Shown here piece by piece: positions 10,413-19,776 of a stretch of 64,000 nt of DNA. Positions within the stretch are counted from its first letter, which is position 1, and each line of letters opens with the position of its first letter. Below the pieces are notes generated by a model. That model saw only the letters and a list, made by a program, of their open reading frames with translations, was not told where the DNA came from and did not search any database. Source of the stretch: Kosakonia sp. BYX6 (lineage in GTDB: Bacteria; Pseudomonadota; Gammaproteobacteria; Enterobacterales; Enterobacteriaceae); the NCBI RefSeq assembly GCF_038449125.1, contig NZ_CP151800.1, positions 778,406 to 842,405 of the forward strand, given 5' to 3'. Position numbers and translations under genes: made by a program.

Positions 10413-10838
10413 ATGGCAATGCGTCTTAATGAAAACCTGGACGATAACGGCGAAATGCACGAAATCAACGTCACGCCGTTTATCGACGTGATGTTGGTGC
10501 TGCTGATTATCTTTATGGTGGCCGCGCCGCTTGCCACGGTAGATGTGAAAGTGAATCTGCCGGCATCCTCCAGCCAGCCGCAACCGCGCCCGGAAAAACC
10601 GATTTACCTGTCGGTAAAAGCGGATAACACCATGTTTATTGGAAACGATCCGGTGACCGATGAAACGATGGTTAACCAGCTCAATGCGGTGACCGAAGGG
10701 AAAAAAGACACCACCATCTTCTTCCGCGCAGACAAAACTGTGGATTACGAAACGATGATGAAGGTGATGGATACCCTGCACCAGGCGGGTTATTTGAAAA
10801 TCGGTCTGGTGGGTGAAGAGGTCGCGAAAGCGCAATAA
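10413..10838 (+). CDS. exbD: TonB energy-transduction protein ExbD
   Basis: A 141-residue inner membrane protein with one N-terminal transmembrane helix and a periplasmic domain; partner of ExbB. The essential membrane aspartate is D25 in NVTPFIDVMLVLL. Length and sequence match E. coli ExbD. It is co-transcribed with exbB and followed by a strong terminator. Confidence 0.97.
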   Translation: MAMRLNENLDDNGEMHEINVTPFIDVMLVLLIIFMVAAPLATVDVKVNLPASSSQPQPRPEKPIYLSVKADNTMFIGNDPVTDETMVNQLNAVTEGKKDTTIFFRADKTVDYETMMKVMDTLHQAGYLKIGLVGEEVAKAQ

Positions 10839-10861
10839 TAATCTACCGCTGACGAAAGTAA

Positions 10862-10892
10862 AAAGCTGGTCGTAGCGCCAGCTTTATTTTTT
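10862..10892 (+). terminator. Terminator of exbBD
   Basis: AAAGCTGG at 10862-10869 pairs with CCAGCTTT around an 8-base loop, followed by ATTTTTTT. The T-run overlaps the end of the convergent gene at 10884. Confidence 0.88.
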
Positions 10893-11327
10893 TGAGAGCG
10901 GCCTTTCCTGCTCGCTCTCTTCTTTCAGCGCCACAGTGGTCACTGTTGACGTGTGATATTCACCGTCGCTCAGCTTACGGCTCAAACGCAGCGTCGCGGC
11001 TTCCCGCTTCACAATGTGCTGATAATTCGCTTCCAGCCGCCCCATGATTTTTTCTAGCAGTTCAGGTTGTTGTTCGATGATGGCGGCAATCGTCGCGCCA
11101 TAAATCTCTTCTTTGACTTGCAGAGGATAGGTTTCACGGCGGTTCTGCCATTTCAGGCGCACCAGCGCGGCCGGAATAGAGACCAACTCACGGGCAATCT
11201 GCTCAATAGTGGCATTTTTACTTTGCACCAGTGCGTCTATATTTTGCTTTAAGATAAATTCGTCGCTTTTCGTTTCATCGTAATTAATATAAACGTTATT
11301 ATTTTCGACTTCTGGCACGTTATTCAT
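10884..11327 (-). CDS. Hypothetical protein, 147 aa
   Basis: Not recognised. The predicted soluble protein has an acidic N-terminus (VPEVENNNVYINYDE), a helical middle with many charged residues, and a Ser/Thr- and Glu-rich tail ending RPLSKK. The start ATG at 11327 overlaps the last codons of the upstream gene (stop at 11320-11322), so the two are probably translated together. No signal peptide or membrane segment. It sits in a small accessory locus between exbD and gpr, where E. coli K-12 has other genes. Confidence 0.7.
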   Translation of the reverse strand: MNNVPEVENNNVYINYDETKSDEFILKQNIDALVQSKNATIEQIARELVSIPAALVRLKWQNRRETYPLQVKEEIYGATIAAIIEQQPELLEKIMGRLEANYQHIVKREAATLRLSRKLSDGEYHTSTVTTVALKEESEQERPLSKK

Positions 11328-11724
11328 CCCCAAGTTTATAAAACATTGGCGCGTCTGTTTCTCGGGTAATCAGATTAAGCCAAATCTCATTCCCTGCTTC
11401 ATTTATTTGCTGAGTTTTATCGGAAATTATTTTGCTTAATGCCTGGGCGTCGATCTCACCTTCGGCTTGCAAGTCATTAAGTAAACGCGCAAAGGCCTCG
11501 ATTTTTACAACGCGAAATAGCCGCTCTTTTATATGGCGATCGCGTTCTTCAAGTAACATATTGCGCGATTGCCCGGTACGACTGGCATTGGCTAATATAT
11601 TGTTCGCGTGTTCAGAGAGGGTTGTTTTACCCTGAGCTAAATTAGGCTCTTTTCCTTCTTCTCCGGGTCTGTTTTCAACGGCAGAAATGTGAAAGCGCGC
11701 CGGGACAAGATTCTCGGGAAGCAT
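11320..11724 (-). CDS. Hypothetical protein, 134 aa
   Basis: Not recognised. A hydrophilic, probably helical protein (for example SRNMLLEERDRHIKER and ARLLNDLQAEGEIDAQ). The ATG at 11724 is chosen because AAGGA lies seven bases upstream; the frame continues to a TTG at 11808 without a ribosome site. First gene of a two-gene unit with the 147-residue gene downstream, and divergent from the 167-residue membrane-anchored gene at 11826. Confidence 0.68.
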   Translation of the reverse strand: MLPENLVPARFHISAVENRPGEEGKEPNLAQGKTTLSEHANNILANASRTGQSRNMLLEERDRHIKERLFRVVKIEAFARLLNDLQAEGEIDAQALSKIISDKTQQINEAGNEIWLNLITRETDAPMFYKLGDE

Positions 11725-11825
11725 TCTATTGTCCTTAAATATCAACAAGGAAGAGGGTATTTGGACGTGAGGTTCGTTGACAATATCATGGTGCACTTTT
11801 AAAATCAAAAAAAAGGAGTCGGCTG

Positions 11826-12329
11826 ATGAACAGCATTTTTTATTCTGTTATTGCTTTATTGCTGCTGACGGGCGGCGTTCTTTTATTGATGCGTGAGTAC
11901 AATAAAAAAACTCCCCTGAGTGAAATTAATTATCAGCCGCAGTTGCAGCCATTGTCAAAAGAGGAAGGCGAAGATCATTTCTCGGTGTTAATGAATGCGA
12001 TTACCCCCGTGTGGTACTGGCGTGTTAATCACGAATATATAGATTTTCTGCACGCGACTATTAAGCGCATGAACGTGGCGGAATTAAATAACACCCCAGG
12101 ATTATTCGAAGCCCAGCGCCGCTGTAGCGATCTCAATTCCGCTGTTTATAAGTATTACGACAATATTAAAAAACGCTGTGTGAACGGTGAAAAAGTCTCG
12201 CACGCGGATTTGGATGTGCTCAATCTGCGCCAGTGTTTCCACGAATTCAGTACGGAAGCCTATCCCGCGCTGGTGGTGCTGGTGTGGCCGGAAAACCAGC
12301 GGCCGTGGGTGAACCCGCAAGACGTGTAG
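11826..12329 (+). CDS. Hypothetical membrane-anchored protein, 167 aa
   Basis: Not recognised. One N-terminal hydrophobic helix (about residues 3-22, FYSVIALLLLTGGVLLL) followed by a basic stretch and a hydrophilic domain containing several Trp, Tyr and Cys residues (WYWRVNHEYIDF, RRCSDLNSAVYKYYD). This looks like a signal-anchored protein with the bulk on one side of the inner membrane. AAAAGGAG lies ten bases before the ATG. It is divergent from the two unknown genes at 10884-11724, and the three may act together. Confidence 0.72.
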   Translation: MNSIFYSVIALLLLTGGVLLLMREYNKKTPLSEINYQPQLQPLSKEEGEDHFSVLMNAITPVWYWRVNHEYIDFLHATIKRMNVAELNNTPGLFEAQRRCSDLNSAVYKYYDNIKKRCVNGEKVSHADLDVLNLRQCFHEFSTEAYPALVVLVWPENQRPWVNPQDV

Positions 12330-12427
12330 TTTTGTGTTGTCTCGGTGTTGCAAAAGGTTTACCGGGCACTTTCTGCATTTGTGATGGGGTATTTGGATCG
12401 TTTAACCCGCGGGCATCATTAACAATC

Positions 12428-12478
12428 GCCTGATGGCGGCTGCGCCTTATCTGGCCCAGGCGCAGCGCCACCCGGCAA
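12428..12478. repeat. REP-like element between convergent genes
   Basis: GCCTGATGGCGGCTGCGCCTT-type sequence at 12428-12448, followed by a GC-rich inverted stretch (GCGCAGCGCCACCCGGC). It resembles REP units seen elsewhere in this window (4179, 59082) and lies between convergent genes. The match is looser than at the other two sites. Confidence 0.5.
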
Positions 12479-12485
12479 TACGTTA

Positions 12486-13526
12486 TTACTTATCCGACGA
12501 TGCCTGCCACAAATTCAACTCGCCATCGGCAACATGCTTATCAATCTGCGCCAACTCTTCGGCGCTGAATGTCAGATTACTCAACGCCTGCACATTCTCC
12601 TCAATCTGCTCTGGGCGACTGGCGCCAATCAATACTGACGTCACGCGGTTATCTTTCAACAACCAACTCAGCGCCATTTGCGCCATGGACTGCCCGCGAC
12701 GCTGCGCCATCTCATTGAGCAAACGCAAGCTTTCGAGGTTGCTCTCGGTCAGCATTTTCTCCGTCAGGCCACGCACTTTCTTCCCTTCGCGCTGCATACG
12801 TGAACCGTCCGGAATTCCATTCAGGTATTTGCCGGTCAACAACCCCTGCGCCAGCGGCGTAAAGGCGATACAGCCAACACCGTTATCTTCCAGCGTATCC
12901 AGCAAGCCGGTTTTATCGACCCAGCGGTTCAGCAGGTTGTAAGACGGTTGATGAATCAGCAGCGGGATTTTCCACTCGCGCAGAAGCGCCGCCATCTGTT
13001 GCGTGCGCTCGGTGGAATAAGAGGAGATGCCCACATACAGCGCTTTACCGCTTTGCACGGCGTGAGCCAGCGCGGCGGCGGTCTCTTCCATCGGCGTTTT
13101 TTCATCCACGCGATGCGAATAGAAGATATCCACATACTCCACGCCCATGCGCTTCAGGCTCTGATCGAGGCTGGCGAGCAGGTATTTGCGTGAACCGCCG
13201 GAACCATAAGGCCCTGGCCACATGTCGTAACCGGCTTTGGTAGAGATAATAATTTCATCGCGATATTGCGCGAAATCATCCCGTAATAAACGGCCAAAAT
13301 TGATCTCCGCGCTACCCGCAGGCGGCCCGTAATTATTGGCTAAATCGAAGTGGGTAATACCAAGATCAAACGCTTTACGTACTAAGGCTCGCTGTGAATC
13401 CAGCGTTTGCGCATGACCAAAACTGTGCCACAAACCAAGCGAAAGGGCAGGCAATTGCAGGCCGTTTTTGCCGCAGTAACGATACTGCATCTGTTCGTAG
13501 CGATTGGGATTGGCGAAGCCAGACAT
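12486..13526 (-). CDS. gpr: L-glyceraldehyde 3-phosphate reductase (YghZ)
   Basis: A 346-residue aldo-keto reductase (AKR14 family) that reduces L-glyceraldehyde 3-phosphate and also methylglyoxal. Seen: the catalytic Asp/Tyr region FDLANNYGPPAGSAE, Lys in IISTKAGYDMWPGPYGSGG, His in DIFYSHRVD, and the NADP-binding VLIGASRPEQIEEN. The C-terminus LNLWQASSDK is identical in style to E. coli YghZ. The ATG at 13526 has GGAGAC upstream; the frame runs 15 codons further without support. Confidence 0.95.
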   Translation of the reverse strand: MSGFANPNRYEQMQYRYCGKNGLQLPALSLGLWHSFGHAQTLDSQRALVRKAFDLGITHFDLANNYGPPAGSAEINFGRLLRDDFAQYRDEIIISTKAGYDMWPGPYGSGGSRKYLLASLDQSLKRMGVEYVDIFYSHRVDEKTPMEETAAALAHAVQSGKALYVGISSYSTERTQQMAALLREWKIPLLIHQPSYNLLNRWVDKTGLLDTLEDNGVGCIAFTPLAQGLLTGKYLNGIPDGSRMQREGKKVRGLTEKMLTESNLESLRLLNEMAQRRGQSMAQMALSWLLKDNRVTSVLIGASRPEQIEENVQALSNLTFSAEELAQIDKHVADGELNLWQASSDK

Positions 13527-13693
13527 GATGTCTCCTTTCTTATCTATCTTGTAGAGGTAAATTCGAAACAACGTTTCTATCTTACGTCTCTTTTCTACAC
13601 ATCAAAAGGTTAGGAGTGTTTCCGAGTATTTTTCAGGCAGAAAACGCGCCGCTATGCTTTGCTTAGAGAGGCAAAAAATAATGGAGACAGGCG

Positions 13694-14581
13694 ATGACGC
13701 GTTTAACAGCGAAAGACTTTCCCCAGGAACTGCTTGATTACTACGACTACTACGCGCATGGCAAAATCAACAAGCGCGAATTCTTACAGTTGGCCGGCAA
13801 GTACGCGGTTGGCGGCATGACGGCGCTGGCGCTGTTCAACCTGCTGAAACCGAACTATGCGCTGGCGACGCAGGTCGAGTTCACCGATCCGGATATTCAT
13901 CCTGAATATATAACCTACCCATCGCCAAACGGGCATGGCGAGGTGCGCGGTTATCTGGTTAAACCAACGAAAACTACCGGCAAGATCCCGGCGGTGGTCG
14001 TGGTGCATGAAAACCGCGGGCTAAACCCGTATATCGAAGATGTCGCGCGCCGCGTCGCCAAAGCAGGCTACCTTGCGCTGGCACCGGATGGCCTTAGCTC
14101 GGTGGGAGGTTATCCCGGTAATGATGATGAAGGCCGTGAACTCCAGCAAAAAGTTGACCCAACAAAGCTGATGAATGATTTTTTTGCCGCTATCGAGTTT
14201 ATGCAAAAACATCCGGATGCCAGCGGCAAAGTGGGCATCACCGGTTTTTGCTATGGCGGCGGCGTGTCGAATGCCGCAGCGGTGGCCTACCCCGAACTGG
14301 CGTGTGCGGTGCCGTTTTACGGGCGTCAACCGCCTGCAACCGAGGTGGCAAAAATCAAAGCTCCCTTGCTGCTGCACTATGCGGCGCTGGATAAAAACAT
14401 CAACGAAGGTTGGCCGGCTTACGAGCAAGCGCTGAAAGCGACCAAAAAAGTCTACGAGGCGTACATCTACCCTGGCGTGAACCACGGTTTTCACAACGAC
14501 TCCACTCCGCGCTACGATCACGCCGCCGCTGAACTGGCGTGGCAGCGCACGCTGGGCTGGTTCGAAAAGTACTTACGCTAG
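13694..14581 (+). CDS. yghX: Dienelactone hydrolase family protein (YghX type)
   Basis: A 295-residue alpha/beta hydrolase of the dienelactone hydrolase family. The nucleophile elbow GFCYGGG carries the family's catalytic Cys; the Asp lies in [11 protein letters not shown] and the His in [10 protein letters not shown], so the Cys-Asp-His triad is complete. Residues 28-50 ([12 protein letters not shown] then a hydrophobic stretch) look like a Tat-type signal with KR in place of RR, so export is possible. The homologue yghX is a broken gene in E. coli K-12; here it is intact. GGAGACAGGCG precedes the ATG. Substrate unknown. Confidence 0.88.
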   Translation: MTRLTAKDFPQELLDYYDYYAHGKINKREFLQLAGKYAVGGMTALALFNLLKPNYALATQVEFTDPDIHPEYITYPSPNGHGEVRGYLVKPTKTTGKIPAVVVVHENRGLNPYIEDVARRVAKAGYLALAPDGLSSVGGYPGNDDEGRELQQKVDPTKLMNDFFAAIEFMQKHPDASGKVGITGFCYGGGVSNAAAVAYPELACAVPFYGRQPPATEVAKIKAPLLLHYAALDKNINEGWPAYEQALKATKKVYEAYIYPGVNHGFHNDSTPRYDHAAAELAWQRTLGWFEKYLR

Positions 14582-15438
14582 CCAGGGTAAAAGGCAGGGA
14601 TGCCGTAAATCGCCGTAAAAATAATGGCAAACCGCGTGCTCATTGCGGCGTTTAATTTCCTTTAGGACTCGCCTTATCTCTGCGAAAATTCCTGGATAAA
14701 TGGCGTAAAAACCATCGTAAACGAAAGCATTGTGCGCGACGGAAAATAATGGTTACAGCGCGCAAATATAAGCAGATGTGATTGTTGCATTCTTGCAAAA
14801 ACGCGGAGTGATAGCGTGTCGGGATCATCCCGATCGCCGCGCCAGACCGCATGGTTACTGGCTTCTCCAACGTTGTTTATCCATGGCAAAGCGCTACAAA
14901 TGCGAATAATGTGATTAATAAATCATTTGTTTTAACAAGGCTTAAGTCTGGGTTAAATAATACTTAACGCCACGGTTTTTATTCTTTCAGAGCAAGGAGT
15001 CTTATTTATTAATTTTTTAATGAGCACTTGGTAGGTGCGATTCATTAAATTTTAGTGCGTTAATAAATTGGCTTTAAATAACAAAATCCAGGCGATTAAT
15101 ATTGTTCATAAATAATATTTATGAGTCGTTAATAATAATGAGTGGATTCATTGTTAAATATACCGTCAAGAATGTGTTAAAAAAGTGCTAATTAAATTCC
15201 CCTTTAGAATCGGTGAGTTACGTTTGGTTTCCTGCCGTTACGCTATTTTACGTTATGTGCAAAAACGCGGCGTAACGTTAGCAGAATAACGATTTCCCCC
15301 GTCATAAACCGAGAAAAAGTAGGGTTCTTTTTTTAATAAAATTCTTACTTAGACCATACAAGTTCTCTAAAACTTGCCGATAACGGATATAACTCTCGCC
15401 CGCAGGCGAGAATGTACCTTCACCGTAAGGATAATATT
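14582..15438. other. 857-base AT-rich intergenic region
   Basis: No convincing gene; short minus-strand ORFs at 14652-14889 have no ribosome site or recognisable product. From about 14900 the sequence becomes very AT-rich. The only clear element is the sigma-28-like promoter at the right end (15357-15383) for the chemoreceptor gene. AT-rich stretches of this kind often bind H-NS, but that is inference. Confidence 0.6.
15357..15383 (+). promoter_or_regulatory. Sigma-28 (FliA) promoter for the chemoreceptor gene
   Basis: TACAAGTT, 11 bases, then GCCGATAA. The -10 is a perfect match to the FliA consensus GCCGATAA, and the -35 matches TAAAGTTT at 5 of 8 positions with the standard spacing. It lies 55 bases before the start codon, which places the receptor in the late flagellar regulon. 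Confidence 0.7.
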
Positions 15439-17088
15439 ATGAGTATGCTTCGTAACTTTACTATACGAGCCGTGATGCTGGTGATCCTCGGGATCTTCGG
15501 CGTGCTGTGGTCTGGCGTCGGTTTGTATAGCGTTTCTTCACTGTCGAAAGTGGCAGATGGCAATGAAGTCGATCGCCAGTTAGTGTCACAGATGACGCTC
15601 CTTAGCCAGGGTAATGATCAGTACTTTCGGTTTGTGACTCGTCTCAGTCGTGCAATGGAAGCCAAAGCTGCGGGTGGCACGCCAGATATGGCGCCGGTGC
15701 AACAGGCGCTGGATAACATGGCGCGCCGCCTGGCGGATTTTAAAGCCGTTTCACCCGGCCCGATGGACACCAAAGTCTCCGAGCAAGTTATTGCGGGCTG
15801 GCAGGCGTTGTTGGATCAAGGCATCGCCCCGCAAATGCAGCTCGCGCAGCAAGGGACGGTGGATGCGTATCGCAAGCAGGCGAACGATGTCACCCCTGTG
15901 TTAAGCCGTAATTTTGGCGCGGCGACCGAAAACTTCAACAAAACTGCCAGTGCGACGCTTGATCAAACCCGCGTGATGGTTGACCACCAAACCAGCACCA
16001 CCCGCGCGGCGATCATCGTTGCGATGGTAGTGGGTTTGCTGATCCTGCTGTTCACGGACCGTTACCTGGTCACCATGCTGGTCAAACCGCTGAACCGCAT
16101 TCGCGCGCACTTCCACCTGATGGCGCAAGGCGATCTTAGCCAACCAATAGAAGACTTCGGGCGCAACTGCGTCGGCCAGGTTGTTCCGCTGCTGTTAGCC
16201 ATGCAGGACAGCCTGCGCGAAGCGGTGAGCAGCATTCGTCACGGCAGTGAAAACATCTGGCGCGGCGCGACAGAAATTTCCTCCGGCAATAACGATCTCT
16301 CTTCGCGTACCGAAGAGCAGGCGGCGGCGCTGGAAGAAACCGCCGCCAGTATGGAAGAGCTGACGGCGACAGTGAAACTGAACGCCGATAACGCCAGCCA
16401 GGCCAGCGAACTGGCAGAAGTCGCCTCCGCCACCGCCAGCAAAGGTGGTGCGCTGGTTAAAGAAGTGATCAGCACGATGGACGGCATTTCCGGCAGTTCG
16501 AAGAAAATTGCCGAAATCACCAACGTGATTAACAGCATCGCGTTCCAGACTAATATTCTGGCGCTTAACGCGGCCGTTGAAGCGGCACGCGCCGGTGAAC
16601 AAGGCCGTGGCTTTGCCGTCGTCGCCGGGGAAGTGCGTAACCTTGCGAGCCGCAGTGCAGGCGCGGCAAAAGAGATCGAAACGCTGATTGCAGATTCCGT
16701 AAACCGCGTGGCAAAAGGGGCGCAGTTGGTGAACGACACCGGCACCACGATGGAAGGCATTCTGCGCGCGGTCACCGAAGTGACCACCATTATGAAAGAG
16801 ATTGCCGCCGCGTCTGCCGAGCAGAGCAAAGGCATTTCGCAGGTGGGCGTTGCGATTACCCAAATGGATAACGTCACGCAACAGAACGCCTCGCTGGTTG
16901 AAGAAGTTTCTGCCGCGGCCGCCGCGCTGGAACGCCAAACCGAAGAGTTACAGCGCTCTGTTCAGCAGTTCCGTCTTTCCAGTAATGAGGAGCACAAACC
17001 TGCTGCGCCGACGCTGGTTAAGCCGGATTTATCACGCAAAACTGGCAGCAAACCTGCCGCTTCGCAGGATGAGTGGGTGGCGTTTTAA
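15439..17088 (+). CDS. Methyl-accepting chemotaxis protein
   Basis: A 549-residue transmembrane chemoreceptor. Layout: TM1 about residues 10-35, periplasmic four-helix-type ligand domain about 36-190, TM2 about 190-212 (AAIIVAMVVGLLILLF), HAMP about 213-265, then the cytoplasmic signalling domain with the conserved tip FQTNILALNAAVEAARAGEQ. The last residues are DEWVAF, a variant of the NWETF pentapeptide that tethers CheR/CheB, so it is probably a major, self-adapting receptor of the Tar/Tsr class. The ATG at 15439 follows AAGGA; the frame opens nine codons earlier. Ligand unknown. Confidence 0.93.
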   Translation: MSMLRNFTIRAVMLVILGIFGVLWSGVGLYSVSSLSKVADGNEVDRQLVSQMTLLSQGNDQYFRFVTRLSRAMEAKAAGGTPDMAPVQQALDNMARRLADFKAVSPGPMDTKVSEQVIAGWQALLDQGIAPQMQLAQQGTVDAYRKQANDVTPVLSRNFGAATENFNKTASATLDQTRVMVDHQTSTTRAAIIVAMVVGLLILLFTDRYLVTMLVKPLNRIRAHFHLMAQGDLSQPIEDFGRNCVGQVVPLLLAMQDSLREAVSSIRHGSENIWRGATEISSGNNDLSSRTEEQAAALEETAASMEELTATVKLNADNASQASELAEVASATASKGGALVKEVISTMDGISGSSKKIAEITNVINSIAFQTNILALNAAVEAARAGEQGRGFAVVAGEVRNLASRSAGAAKEIETLIADSVNRVAKGAQLVNDTGTTMEGILRAVTEVTTIMKEIAAASAEQSKGISQVGVAITQMDNVTQQNASLVEEVSAAAAALERQTEELQRSVQQFRLSSNEEHKPAAPTLVKPDLSRKTGSKPAASQDEWVAF

Positions 17089-17112
17089 TCAGCGCTATCA
17101 CCCCCGTGAAAG

Positions 17113-17140
17113 ATCGTTATATAATTATTTATATAGCGAT
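17113..17140. promoter_or_regulatory. 28-base near-perfect palindrome before yghW
   Basis: ATCGTTATATAA at 17113-17124 and TTATATAGCGAT at 17129-17140 are inverted repeats matching at 11 of 12 positions around TTAT. It ends just before the yghW ribosome site. It could be an operator or an RNA hairpin near the start; I do not recognise the binding protein. Confidence 0.5.
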
Positions 17141-17154
17141 TGAGGGGGAAAGAG

Positions 17155-17442
17155 ATGGACAACCATTTTGGTAAAGGTTTGATGGCCGGGCTGAATGCCG
17201 CGCAGGCGGATAGCGCCAATAATGTGGCGAAATTTTGCCCGGACTATAAACGGGGCTTTGTGCTGGGGTTTTCGCATCGCATGTTCGAAAAGACCGGCGA
17301 CCGTCAACTCAGCGCGTGGGAAGCTGGCATTCTGACGCGCCGTTATGGGCTGGACAAAGAGATGGTGATGGACTTCTTTCGCGAGAACCACTCCAGCACC
17401 GTGATCCGCTTTTTTATGGCAGGTTATCGCCTCGAAACCTGA
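17155..17442 (+). CDS. yghW: YghW family small protein (DUF2623)
   Basis: A 95-residue cytoplasmic protein of unknown function. It matches E. coli YghW closely ([13 protein letters not shown]..., [20 protein letters not shown]). The ATG at 17155 follows a GAGGGGGAAAGAG ribosome site. No signal or membrane segment. In E. coli yghW also lies next to the hyb operon. Confidence 0.9.
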   Translation: MDNHFGKGLMAGLNAAQADSANNVAKFCPDYKRGFVLGFSHRMFEKTGDRQLSAWEAGILTRRYGLDKEMVMDFFRENHSSTVIRFFMAGYRLET

Positions 17443-17470
17443 TTTGCTCAATGTGGTGTTTTCTTTTGTG

Positions 17471-17506
17471 AAGGTCACTTATGTCGAGGGTGACCTTCTT
17501 TTTTTA
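17471..17506 (+). terminator. Terminator after yghW
   Basis: AAGGTCAC at 17471-17478 pairs with GTGACCTT around an 11-base loop, followed by CTTTTTTT. Confidence 0.9.
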
Positions 17507-17674
17507 GTTTTAAAATCCTCTAAAACCCTTTTTTAAGTATGGCTACTTTCGCTGCTGGATGTTTTTTGCATAATGACCCTGTTTTTTATGTGATTAATTG
17601 TCGGGGCGATCGCAGCATTCCCCTACCGAATGGGTGGAGAATATTCTCAGTCCGGACTAAGGGAAAACCAACGA

Positions 17675-18793
17675 ATGGCAGGAGAAAACCCACATTTCGC
17701 ATCTTCGGGTGTGAGTCGTCGTGATTTTGTGAAGTTGTGTGCCGCGCTGGCGGCCACCATGGGATTAAGCGGCAAAGCCGCGGCGGAAATGGCCGCCGCA
17801 GTGAGCCACCCACAACGTCCACCGGTTATCTGGATTGGCGCACAAGAGTGTACCGGATGCACGGAATCACTGCTTCGCGCCACCCATCCCACCGTCGAAA
17901 ATTTGGTGCTGGAAACCATTTCGCTGGAGTACCACGAAGTGCTTTCCGCCGCCTTCGGTCACCAGGCCGAAGAGAATAAACACCACGCGCTGGAGCAGTA
18001 CAAAGGCCAGTATGTGCTGGTGGTTGACGGTTCGATCCCGATGAAAGACGGCGGAATTTACTGCATGGTCGCCGGTGAGCCGATTGTCGATCACATCCGC
18101 AAAGCGGCGGAAAACGCGGCGGCGATCATTGCGATTGGCTCCTGCGCCGCCTGGGGCGGTGTCGCGGCGGCGGGTGTGAACCCGACCGGCGCGGTCAGCC
18201 TGCAAGAAGTGCTACCCGGCAAAACCGTGATCAATATTCCCGGCTGCCCGCCGAACCCGCAAAACTTTCTCGCCACCGTCGCGCACATTATCACCTTCGG
18301 TAAACCTCCAGCGCTGGATGCCAAAAATCGCCCCCGCTTTGCTTACGGACGGTTGATTCATGAACACTGCGAACGCCGCCCGCACTTCGATGCCGGTCGC
18401 TTCGCGAAAGCCTTTGGCGATCAAGGCCACCGCGAAGGTTGGTGCCTTTATCACTTAGGCTGCAAAGGCCCGGAAACCTGGGGCAACTGTTCGACGCTGC
18501 AATTTTGCGATGTCGGCGGCGCCTGGCCCGTCGCCATTGGTCACCCCTGTTATGGCTGCAACGAAGAAGGCGTCGGTTTCCACAAAGGCATCTCGCAACT
18601 TGCTCATGTGGATAACCCAACGCCGCGCGCCGAAAAACCGGACGTCAACCTGAAAGAGGGCGGTACTGTTTCGGCCACCGCTGTCGGGCTGCTTGGCGGT
18701 GTGGTGGGCCTGGTGGCGGGTGTCGGCGTGATGACCGTTCGCGAGCTGGGTCGCCAGCAAAAGAAAAACGACGCTGATTCGCAGGGAGACTAG
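17675..18793 (+). CDS. hybO: Hydrogenase-2 small subunit HybO
   Basis: A 372-residue [NiFe]-hydrogenase small subunit, carrying three iron-sulfur clusters that move electrons from the HybC active site. A Tat signal is seen in [18 protein letters not shown]; the proximal-cluster cysteines begin at ECTGCTES; further cysteines lie in [29 protein letters not shown] and [12 protein letters not shown]-terminal hydrophobic helix ([17 protein letters not shown]) anchors the exported enzyme. The ATG at 17675 gives the E. coli length; AAGGGA lies about ten bases upstream. First gene of the hyb operon. Confidence 0.97.
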   Translation: MAGENPHFASSGVSRRDFVKLCAALAATMGLSGKAAAEMAAAVSHPQRPPVIWIGAQECTGCTESLLRATHPTVENLVLETISLEYHEVLSAAFGHQAEENKHHALEQYKGQYVLVVDGSIPMKDGGIYCMVAGEPIVDHIRKAAENAAAIIAIGSCAAWGGVAAAGVNPTGAVSLQEVLPGKTVINIPGCPPNPQNFLATVAHIITFGKPPALDAKNRPRFAYGRLIHEHCERRPHFDAGRFAKAFGDQGHREGWCLYHLGCKGPETWGNCSTLQFCDVGGAWPVAIGHPCYGCNEEGVGFHKGISQLAHVDNPTPRAEKPDVNLKEGGTVSATAVGLLGGVVGLVAGVGVMTVRELGRQQKKNDADSQGD

Positions 18794-18795
18794 CC

Positions 18796-19776
18796 GTGAA
18801 CAGACGTGATTTTCTCAAAGTGGCGTCCGGCGGGGCGTTACTGATGGGGGGATCGTCCGCGAGTTTTGCCGCCGCGCAAAATCGCCCGCCGATCCCCGGC
18901 GCATTGGGAATGCTTTACGACTCCACGCTGTGTGTCGGTTGCCAGGCTTGCGTTACCCGCTGCCAGGACATCAACACACCACAGCGCAACCCGCAGGGGG
19001 AACAAACCTGGTCGAACAACGACAAACTCTCGCCCTATACCAACAACATCATTCAGGTCTGGCACAGCGGCAGCGGCAAAAACAAAGACCAACTGCGCGA
19101 CGGTTACGCCTACATTAAAAAGCAGTGCATGCATTGTGTCGATGCCAACTGCGTTTCCGTTTGCCCGGTGCAGGCGCTGAAAAAAGACAGCAAAACCGGC
19201 ATCGTCCATTACAACCCCGATGTCTGTACCGGCTGTCGTTATTGCATGGTCGCCTGTCCTTTTGATGTGCCGAAATATGACTACAGCAACCCGTTCGGCG
19301 CCTTGCATAAATGCCAGCTCTGCAACCAAAAAGGCGTGGAGCGGCTGGATAACGGCCAGTTGCCCGGCTGCGTTGAAGTCTGCCCGGCTGGCGCGGTGAT
19401 TTTCGGCACCCGCGAGGAACTGCTGGCCGAGGCCAAAAAGCGCCTTTCGCTAAAACCGGGTTCTGAATATCACTATCCCCGCCAGACCTTGAACGCCAAC
19501 GACACGTATCTGCATAACGTCGCCAGTTACTACCCGCATCTCTATGGCGAAAAGGAGGGCGGTGGCACGCAGGTGCTGGTGCTCTCCGGCATTCCTTATG
19601 AGGCGTTGGGGCTACCGGCGCTGGATGATTTAGCCACCGGCGCGCGTTCCGAACACGTTCAGCACACGGTCTATAAAGGCATGATGTTGCCGCTCGCTGT
19701 GCTGGTGGGGCTGACCGCGCTGGTGCGGCGCAATACCCGCAATGAGCACAAAGAGGGAGGTGACCATGAGTCATGA
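18796..19776 (+). CDS. hybA: Hydrogenase-2 iron-sulfur subunit HybA
   Basis: A 326-residue periplasmic ferredoxin-like subunit that passes electrons from HybOC to HybB. The N-terminus [18 protein letters not shown] is a Tat signal. Four cysteine clusters are visible: [37 protein letters not shown] and CQLCNQKG with C...CPAG. A C-terminal hydrophobic segment ([15 protein letters not shown]) may anchor it. It starts two bases after hybO and overlaps hybB by 11 bases. Confidence 0.96.
   Translation: MNRRDFLKVASGGALLMGGSSASFAAAQNRPPIPGALGMLYDSTLCVGCQACVTRCQDINTPQRNPQGEQTWSNNDKLSPYTNNIIQVWHSGSGKNKDQLRDGYAYIKKQCMHCVDANCVSVCPVQALKKDSKTGIVHYNPDVCTGCRYCMVACPFDVPKYDYSNPFGALHKCQLCNQKGVERLDNGQLPGCVEVCPAGAVIFGTREELLAEAKKRLSLKPGSEYHYPRQTLNANDTYLHNVASYYPHLYGEKEGGGTQVLVLSGIPYEALGLPALDDLATGARSEHVQHTVYKGMMLPLAVLVGLTALVRRNTRNEHKEGGDHES

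Noticed and set aside
14652..14889. Small minus-strand ORFs of 71-72 codons
   Set aside because: Two overlapping frames, no ribosome site, no recognisable sequence, in an AT-rich gap.
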